Below, piece by piece: positions 6,709 through 11,334 of a stretch of DNA of 11,334 bases. The first letter of the stretch is position 1; every line of letters starts with the position of its first letter. The stretch is taken from positions 1 through 11,334 of the forward strand of contig CANCLV010000034.1 of NCBI GenBank assembly GCA_947378905.1, in the 5' to 3' direction. Source of the DNA: Opitutia bacterium. Its GTDB lineage: Bacteria; Verrucomicrobiota; Verrucomicrobiia; Opitutales; UBA953. The notes under the pieces were generated by a model, which saw only the letters and a list, made by a program, of their open reading frames with translations, was not told where the DNA came from and searched no databases. The position numbers were made by a program, and so were the translations under genes.

Positions 6709-8787
6709 ATGCGTGCGAGGTATCTACTATGGCTGCTATCGTTAAGCCTTTTGGCTGAGCAGAAAGATATTCGCTTTGAACAAGTGGGTGGCGGTTCGCT
6801 CTCGGGATATACGGAAGATGAAAAGGCTGAGAAGGCTTGGGAGATGAATGCCAAAGTGATGAAGCCCAGTGAGGATTCTGGAAAATGGGACATGCAGGAA
6901 CTCTCTGGAAAAACTTTTCAGTCGGGAAAACCTTCCATCCATTTTAGCAGTCCGAATGGCATCGTGGATCCCACGCAGCGAATTGCTGAGGGTAAAGAGT
7001 CGTTCATCGCTTCCTCGAGCACTTTTAATTTAGCAGGTACAGGTTGGACATGGAAGGGCACAAGTACGGGCGACACCTTTTCAATTTTAGCTGATGTGGT
7101 AGCGGAACTTGATTTAACCAAGCCCAAGGAAAAAAGATTTTCGGTGAAGGCGTTGCGACTCGATGTAACACCCACGAGCGAAGGTACGCAGTTAACTTTC
7201 TCGGGTGGTGTTTCATTTACGCGTCAGGGTGAACAAATTATCTGCGACGCGATTGATTGTATTTTAGATGACTCTGGTGTGGGTGATAAGAATTGTAAGA
7301 TTATCAAGGCCCGTGGTCAGGTCGTTCGTACTTATCTCAATCAAACTATTAAGGGCGACTCCGTGGTCTACTTCCCTAAAACCGATCAACTGAATGTCGC
7401 CGGACATGTTAAACTGTCTGAGCCAACATTGAACATTACCTCTGATACTCTGGCGTATGATGGACGTACTGGTATTACCTTACTACAGGCTATAACTGAA
7501 CCCACGGTTGCGGTTAAAGCCCAGCGTAAGGATAAGTCGATGATGGAGCTGACGGGTCGAGCGGGTCGCATTGAGCGTGATCTTAAAACAGGATTGCAGA
7601 CCGTCGTGATGGATGGTCAGGCCAATTTTATTTCCGAACAGGGAATGCTGAATTCCCAAAAAATTTCGGTGAAAGAGATGAGCGAAGGCGGCACAGTCTT
7701 GATTGCTGATGGGACTGTCCGTGGATTAGTCCAAGAGACTTCATTTAATGCCGAGCACGCACGATGGGTGCAGGTAAAGGGTCAGTTGGAACTTTCTGGT
7801 AAAGCTAACTTAGTCGATAAGCGTGGAGTTGATTTAATGGGCGCACAGATATTTTCGGATTCTTTACTTCAGCAAGTCGTCGTGAAATCTGACTCTGCTT
7901 CACGAGCTACCATTAAATTCCGTTCTGAGTTGGTCGGATCTGAAGGTGGAAAAGCTGAAGCCAATCAAATTATCATGTCTAATTCTGGTACTTCGGCCGA
8001 AGTGGATTTAACGGGTGCAGTAAAATACTCGATGGATAAAATGTCGACCGAGTCGGATCGTTTAGTTGCTTATTCTGTGCCACGTACCGCCCAAACCAAA
8101 AGTGGAGTATTTGAACTGCAGAAATTAACACTCACGGGCAAAGTCCGCTTTACGCAGCCTGGGCTACGATCAACGGCTGAACGTGCGGATTTTCGACCTA
8201 GCATCGAGGTTCAGGAAATCTTAGTGGATGATAGTCTTAAGGGTAAGGTTGAATTACTGACACTGGGTGGTGGTATCGGTGCAACTCGTCCAAAGCTTTT
8301 CTTGGAAATGGAAAATGGAAAAATCTCTGAGTTCACTGCAGACGCCCATGAAATTTTAAGTTCTAAAGAATTAACAAAAATATTTTTACGTGGGTCAGTC
8401 GCAATGCAAAGTCCCAACGCTAATGCCACTTGTGACCTCTTAGAAGGTTTAGCTCGTCCCGACAAAGCAGGGAATCGCTCGCCTGAGTTAATTGTCGGTC
8501 GTGGCAATGTTACTGTGAAAGCGGATGAAACCACAGCGGTGGGTCGCACGATGGAAATTAATCCCAACACCGGTGAAGCCAGACTCTTTGGTGACGCTCG
8601 TGTACGCGATCGCGATGGTCACGAAGGTGTCCCCGCTAGCTCTATTGTTTATGATTACACCCGGCGGATGTGGCGCATGGACCAAGCGGTTAACCCGCAA
8701 AATCCGAAGCAAGTTATCCGACCCAAAATCATCTTAGGTCCTGAGTTTCTCCTTCCTCAGGTCAAAACGCTCGACAAGGCTCAATAA
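6709..8787 (+). CDS. LptC/LptA-like LPS-transport protein with several OstA-type segments
   Basis: A 692-residue exported protein rich in short alternating strands of the OstA/LptA type. The N-terminus MRARYLLWLLSLSLLA resembles a short signal peptide or membrane anchor, possibly cleaved after Ala16. Residues about 30-135 resemble LptC, a ~190-residue inner-membrane partner of the LptB2FG transporter: KAWEMNAKVMKPSEDSGKW, then FSSPNGIVDP and WTWKGTSTGDTF. From about 145 onward there are repeated LptA-like patterns of the form 'tGxVxxxxxxxxixaxxxxYd': LTFSGGVSF...ICDAID (162-184), LNVAGHVKL...ITSDTLAYD (228-251), VVMDGQANF...LNSQKI (299-319), LELSGKANL (360-368), VDLTGAVKY...TESDRLVAY (432-455), LTLTGKVRFT...STAERAD (473-493) and LIVGRGNVTVKAD (594-606). 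E. coli LptA is only ~185 residues. The gene immediately precedes lptB (18 bases), supporting a role in LPS export. The exact domain count and whether one protein replaces both LptC and LptA are inference. Confidence 0.8.
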   Translation: MRARYLLWLLSLSLLAEQKDIRFEQVGGGSLSGYTEDEKAEKAWEMNAKVMKPSEDSGKWDMQELSGKTFQSGKPSIHFSSPNGIVDPTQRIAEGKESFIASSSTFNLAGTGWTWKGTSTGDTFSILADVVAELDLTKPKEKRFSVKALRLDVTPTSEGTQLTFSGGVSFTRQGEQIICDAIDCILDDSGVGDKNCKIIKARGQVVRTYLNQTIKGDSVVYFPKTDQLNVAGHVKLSEPTLNITSDTLAYDGRTGITLLQAITEPTVAVKAQRKDKSMMELTGRAGRIERDLKTGLQTVVMDGQANFISEQGMLNSQKISVKEMSEGGTVLIADGTVRGLVQETSFNAEHARWVQVKGQLELSGKANLVDKRGVDLMGAQIFSDSLLQQVVVKSDSASRATIKFRSELVGSEGGKAEANQIIMSNSGTSAEVDLTGAVKYSMDKMSTESDRLVAYSVPRTAQTKSGVFELQKLTLTGKVRFTQPGLRSTAERADFRPSIEVQEILVDDSLKGKVELLTLGGGIGATRPKLFLEMENGKISEFTADAHEILSSKELTKIFLRGSVAMQSPNANATCDLLEGLARPDKAGNRSPELIVGRGNVTVKADETTAVGRTMEINPNTGEARLFGDARVRDRDGHEGVPASSIVYDYTRRMWRMDQAVNPQNPKQVIRPKIILGPEFLLPQVKTLDKAQ

Positions 8788-8805
8788 CAACTACCTCATT
8801 ACACT

Positions 8806-9546
8806 ATGGTTGCCTCTAACGATAAGTCTCTCGTTCGCGCGCAAGCTCTGGCTAAGCACTACGGTCAGGCGGTTGCAGTTAAAAATGTAAGTCTCGATTT
8901 ACATGCTGGAGAGATTGTCGGTTTGCTCGGACCTAATGGTGCCGGAAAAACTACTAGCTTCTACATGATGGTGGGCTTAATTCCGGCCACTTCAGGAAGT
9001 GTATTTATCGACGGTGTTGATGTCACCACGATGCCTATGTGGAAGCGTGCCAAGAGTGGTATTGGCTATCTTCCTCAAGAGTCCTCCATTTTTAGAAAAC
9101 TTTCGGTCTGGGATAATGTCATGGCTGTGGTTGAAACATTAAATTTATCTCCACGCGAAGCCCACGCACGGACGGCCCAGCAGCTGACTGATTTAGGATT
9201 AGAGCGCTTGGCTCGTCAGCCGGCCTATACACTTTCCGGCGGAGAACGCCGTCGCTTAGAAATTGCTCGGGCCTTGGCTACCAATCCTCGATTCCTTTTG
9301 ATGGATGAGCCTTTCAGTGGTGTGGACCCTATTTCTGTCTCTGAGGTGCAATCCATTGTTCGCCGCCTTAAAGATAAGGGTATTGGGGTGCTCATTACCG
9401 ACCATAATGTGCGTGAAACGCTCTCAATTGTGGATCGAGCCTACCTCATTCACCAAGGACAAGTGCTTGTCTCGGGTACCGCTCAGGATATAGTTAATAA
9501 TCCTGAAAGTCGTCGATACTATCTCGGCGAAGGCTTTAAACTATAA
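8806..9546 (+). CDS. lptB: LPS export ABC transporter ATP-binding protein LptB
   Basis: LptB is the cytoplasmic ATPase of the LptB2FG complex that extracts lipopolysaccharide from the inner membrane and pushes it along the LptC-LptA bridge. The 246-residue protein has a complete nucleotide-binding domain: Walker A GPNGAGKTT (42-50), Q-loop Gln91 (GYLPQESSIFRKLSVWDN), signature LSGGE (143-147), Walker B FLLMDEP (163-169) with catalytic Glu168, D-loop SGVDP (171-175) and switch His200 (LITDHNVRETL). GIGYLPQE.SIFRKL, LITDHNVRETL and the C-terminal RRYYLGEGF are characteristic of LptB rather than of amino-acid-uptake LivG/LivF ATPases. It lies 18 bases after the LptC/LptA-like gene and 7 before hprK. 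No lptF or lptG is in the window, so the permease subunits must be encoded elsewhere. Confidence 0.96.
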   Translation: MVASNDKSLVRAQALAKHYGQAVAVKNVSLDLHAGEIVGLLGPNGAGKTTSFYMMVGLIPATSGSVFIDGVDVTTMPMWKRAKSGIGYLPQESSIFRKLSVWDNVMAVVETLNLSPREAHARTAQQLTDLGLERLARQPAYTLSGGERRRLEIARALATNPRFLLMDEPFSGVDPISVSEVQSIVRRLKDKGIGVLITDHNVRETLSIVDRAYLIHQGQVLVSGTAQDIVNNPESRRYYLGEGFKL

Positions 9547-9553
9547 TTCTAAT

Positions 9554-10528
9554 ATGTCATCTGACGCTCCAGAAACTCGCCCTGAATCAGTATCGGTTAG
9601 CGAATTTTTTCACACCTACCGCGAGATGTTGCAAATGGAACTCATCGCTGGCGCGGAAGGTTTAGATAATGTTATTTCCGAGAAATCCATTAATCGTCCC
9701 GCGTTAGCAGTGACGGGATATTTCAAAGAATTTGCTCATCGTCGTTTACAACTTCTTGGTGCCGGCGAAATGGCCTACCTCATGGATCAAGAGCCTGATG
9801 CGCGATTACGTTTAATGGAGGCGGTCTTCAGTAAGCAAATTCCTGCCATGGTGGTTTCACGCGGATTGAAAGTAGATGAATCGATTAAGGCACTCGCCGA
9901 TAAACATCGCGTGCCGATTATTCGTACGCAATTAAAGTCCAAAGATTTTTCTGCCGAAGCGACTGTTTTACTCGAAGAAAAATTTGCACCACGTACCAAT
10001 TTACACGCTACATTAGTCGACATTAAAGGCGTCGGTGTTTTACTTCGCGGTGCCTCAGGAGTAGGTAAGAGCGAATGTGCTCTCGCTTTAATTGAACGCG
10101 GTCACTCACTCGTAGCCGATGACTTTGTACTCGTTACTTTAATCGGTGATCGTGAGTTACAAGGTACTTCCAAGGAGCTCAATCGTGGCTATATGGAGTG
10201 TCGCGGAATTGGTATTATTAATATCGCATCCATTTTTGGTATTCGCTCCGTTCGTCGAGATAAGCGTATCGACCTCGTGATCACATTCGTCATTTGGCAG
10301 GCTGGTATGGACGAAGAACGCTCCGGCTTGGACGTCGACAGCTACACCATTTTAGGCCGTAAAGTGCCCCATATGACCATTCCAGTGCGTCCTGGTCGAG
10401 ATATGGCACGCTTGGTTGAGGTGGCTGCCATGGTGCACGCATTACGCAGCATGGGTCACGATTCAGCTAAAGAGTTTAGCGATCGTTTGATTCAGTTTAT
10501 GAATCGGGGCGACGATAAGAAAGTTTAG
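9554..10528 (+). CDS. hprK: HPr kinase/phosphorylase
   Basis: HprK phosphorylates and dephosphorylates a serine of the PTS protein HPr (or a paralogue) according to metabolic state. The 324-residue protein has the family's N-terminal domain (about 15-140) and a C-terminal kinase domain with His151, Walker A GASGVGKSE (166-174), VADD (187-190), the signature MECRGIGIINI (214-224) and IPVRPGRDMARLVEVAAM (276-293), which spans the K3-type region near the C-terminus. In Firmicutes the enzyme controls carbon catabolite repression. In Gram-negatives it is often encoded near rpoN/ptsN-type genes and LPS-export genes. Here it follows lptB by only seven bases, with no rpoN, hpf or ptsN between. The last gene of the plus-strand run, its stop codon TAG (10526-10528) overlaps the stop of the opposing gene. 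No HPr gene is present in the window. Confidence 0.96.
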   Translation: MSSDAPETRPESVSVSEFFHTYREMLQMELIAGAEGLDNVISEKSINRPALAVTGYFKEFAHRRLQLLGAGEMAYLMDQEPDARLRLMEAVFSKQIPAMVVSRGLKVDESIKALADKHRVPIIRTQLKSKDFSAEATVLLEEKFAPRTNLHATLVDIKGVGVLLRGASGVGKSECALALIERGHSLVADDFVLVTLIGDRELQGTSKELNRGYMECRGIGIINIASIFGIRSVRRDKRIDLVITFVIWQAGMDEERSGLDVDSYTILGRKVPHMTIPVRPGRDMARLVEVAAMVHALRSMGHDSAKEFSDRLIQFMNRGDDKKV

Positions 10529-11172
10529 TCGTGTGAACCGTCCCAGCGACAGTCACCCATAATTCTTAAACAAATTTCTCTCAGGTCGAAGAGAGTATTT
10601 TCCATGTCGCTCGTGGATTCGGCTGAACTGAGTCGGGCTGCTAAAGGAATATCTGCCACTTTACCCATCGCATTATTGATGGCTGAAAGGGAACGCTTCA
10701 TGTGCACTAGCGCTAAGTGCATGTCGCCAGTATCGGTGGCATTGATTGCCATGAGTACTTGATGATGAATTTCAGCGAAGGTTTGTCCGAGATGTGAAGC
10801 TTCAAGTGCAGTGAGATTGATACCAGCATTCTGACAGAGTATATCGAGCGAGCGGTTGAGTTGGATGATTAATGCTCGCGATACAATATACACGGGGTGT
10901 TGGTGGATGCAGTAGGGCATATCGAGCGACTCGTTGTCGTCGTCCATGTCATCATCGCCATTGTCGCCCGGACCCCAGTCAGCATTCTCCCAGCCCATCC
11001 GACGTGCGCTAATGTCGAGCCGATCGGGTAGGTTTTTAATTTCTGTGTAATAGCTTAAAAAACGAGTTACCTCTTGGTCGTTCTTTTTAAGATATTTAGA
11101 CCAATTAGCCTCATTCCATGAGGCATTGCCTGAACCATCGAATTCACCCTGAGGTTGGTCCGCATCGTGCAT
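10525..11172 (-). CDS. Unrecognised acidic protein of 215 residues
   Basis: I do not recognise this protein. It has no signal peptide or membrane segment, so it is probably cytoplasmic. The first 85 residues are polar and contain tryptophans (WNEANW, GWENADWGPG) followed by a strongly acidic stretch, DNGDDDMDDDNES (70-82). From about 90 to 215 the composition suggests an alpha-helical bundle: hydrophobic residues recur at helical spacing in VYIVSRALIIQLNRSLDILC (94-113), TFAEIHHQVLMAINA (131-145), MHLALVHMKRSLSAINNAMG (151-170) and ENTLFDLREICLRIMG (191-206). Histidines (HQH at 90-92, HH at 136-137, 152, 157) and cysteines (88, 113, 201, 208) are notable but form no motif I know. A good promoter at 11222-11249 and a full-length frame opposite no other gene support it as real. 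Its TAA stop overlaps the hprK TAG on the other strand. Confidence 0.75.
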   Translation of the reverse strand: MHDADQPQGEFDGSGNASWNEANWSKYLKKNDQEVTRFLSYYTEIKNLPDRLDISARRMGWENADWGPGDNGDDDMDDDNESLDMPYCIHQHPVYIVSRALIIQLNRSLDILCQNAGINLTALEASHLGQTFAEIHHQVLMAINATDTGDMHLALVHMKRSLSAINNAMGKVADIPLAARLSSAESTSDMENTLFDLREICLRIMGDCRWDGSHD

Positions 11173-11178
11173 TTAAAC

Positions 11179-11250
11179 ATTATTACCTAAAATCTTGTAG
11201 ATGCAACCCCTACTCGTAGAAATTATAAACATAGGTTAATTATTACCAAA
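11179..11250. repeat. Two copies of ATTATTACC exactly 60 bases apart between divergent genes
   Basis: ATTATTACCTAA at 11179-11190 and ATTATTACCAAA at 11239-11250 match at 11 of 12 positions and are offset by exactly 60 bases. One copy sits six bases upstream of the ATG of the acidic-protein gene, and the other ends three bases before the ATG of the trpD-like gene and covers the -35 of the minus-strand promoter. They could be paired operator half-sites; in AT-rich DNA chance is also possible. Confidence 0.35.
11222..11249 (-). promoter_or_regulatory. Probable sigma-70-type promoter for the acidic protein gene
   Basis: On the minus strand, TTGGTA (plus-strand 11249-11244, 4 of 6 matches to TTGACA) is followed after 16 bases by a perfect TATAAT (11227-11222). 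Transcription would start near 11215, leaving a leader of about 43 bases before the ATG at 11172. This is the best promoter match I see in the window. The same AT-rich core reads TATAAA at 11224-11229 on the plus strand, so it might also serve the trpD-like gene, but no good -35 accompanies that reading. Confidence 0.5.
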
Positions 11251-11253
11251 CCC

Positions 11254-11334
11254 ATGAACGAACTCAGTCAGTTTACGGCATCGTTGCTCGCCCGTCAGTC
11301 TTTGACGAAGGCACAGGCGAGCGTTGCTGCTGGC
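11254..11334 (+). CDS. trpD: Probable anthranilate phosphoribosyltransferase, first 27 codons (cut by the window edge)
   Basis: An open frame runs from the ATG at 11254 to the window end and encodes 27 residues ending in VAAG. The segment SLLARQSLTKAQASVAAG fits the short N-terminal helical domain of TrpD and related glycosyltransferase-family-3 proteins, whose first helices typically read 'LLxGxxLTxxEAxxAMxxI'. TrpD attaches phosphoribosyl pyrophosphate to anthranilate, the second step of the tryptophan branch, which would suit the DAHP synthase gene at the left of the window. The evidence is only these few residues. Thymidine/pyrimidine phosphorylases share this N-terminal domain, so they remain possible. 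No Shine-Dalgarno motif precedes the start. Confidence 0.5.
   Translation, partial: MNELSQFTASLLARQSLTKAQASVAAG

Noticed and set aside
8211..8570. Minus-strand open frame of 119 codons within the LptC/LptA-like gene.
   Set aside because: It is antisense to a continuous strand-rich coding region, with no known motif and no promoter.
10525..11172. The acidic protein as a ferritin-like or other metal-binding four-helix protein.
   Set aside because: The histidines and glutamates do not form the paired ExxH pattern of ferritin-like proteins; the resemblance is only general helical composition.
1..11334. Mobile elements, CRISPR arrays, tRNA or rRNA genes, riboswitches.
   Set aside because: No transposase or integrase motifs, terminal inverted repeats, spaced repeat arrays or tRNA-like cloverleaf sequence was found on reading either strand; base and codon use looks uniform.

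Overview
The window looks like core chromosome from a Gram-negative bacterium with an outer membrane. It carries lipopolysaccharide-transport genes (an LptC/LptA-like protein and LptB) next to an HPr kinase/phosphorylase. That mix, the roughly 50% G+C, the gene order and the near absence of Shine-Dalgarno motifs suggest a Verrucomicrobiota/Opitutae-type organism. This placement is an inference from gene content and has not been tested by any search.

Layout. Positions 1-1084 are on the minus strand: a Fur-family regulator (611-1084) followed by quinolinate synthase nadA (1-614, cut by the window edge), joined by a 4-base ATGA overlap. A 117-base divergent region follows. Then eight genes run on the plus strand from 1202 to 10528 with gaps of only 7-45 bases and no visible terminator: class I DAHP synthase, an Lrp/AsnC regulator, a fold-type I aminotransferase, the GTPase der, methionyl-tRNA formyltransferase fmt, a 692-residue LptC/LptA-like composite, lptB and hprK. 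An unrecognised acidic 215-residue protein lies on the minus strand at 10525-11172, tail-to-tail with hprK, their stop codons sharing four bases. An 81-base divergent region with a good promoter follows, and the first 27 codons of a probable trpD (anthranilate phosphoribosyltransferase) run off the right edge.

How the genes fit together. DAHP synthase opens the shikimate pathway. The aminotransferase behind it could perform a closing transamination (phenylalanine, tyrosine) or act on alanine, and the Lrp-type protein between them is the natural candidate for an amino-acid-responsive controller. trpD would add the tryptophan branch. der and fmt serve ribosome assembly and translation initiation. 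The LptC/LptA composite and LptB belong to the machine that moves lipopolysaccharide to the outer membrane. hprK links to carbon and PTS signalling.

I found no mobile element, CRISPR array, tRNA, rRNA or obvious foreign DNA. The most interesting points are a Fur-family protein that has lost most regulatory metal ligands while being coupled to nadA, the oversized LptC/LptA composite, and the unknown acidic protein with its structured divergent promoter region. None of these amounts to a demonstrated new system.
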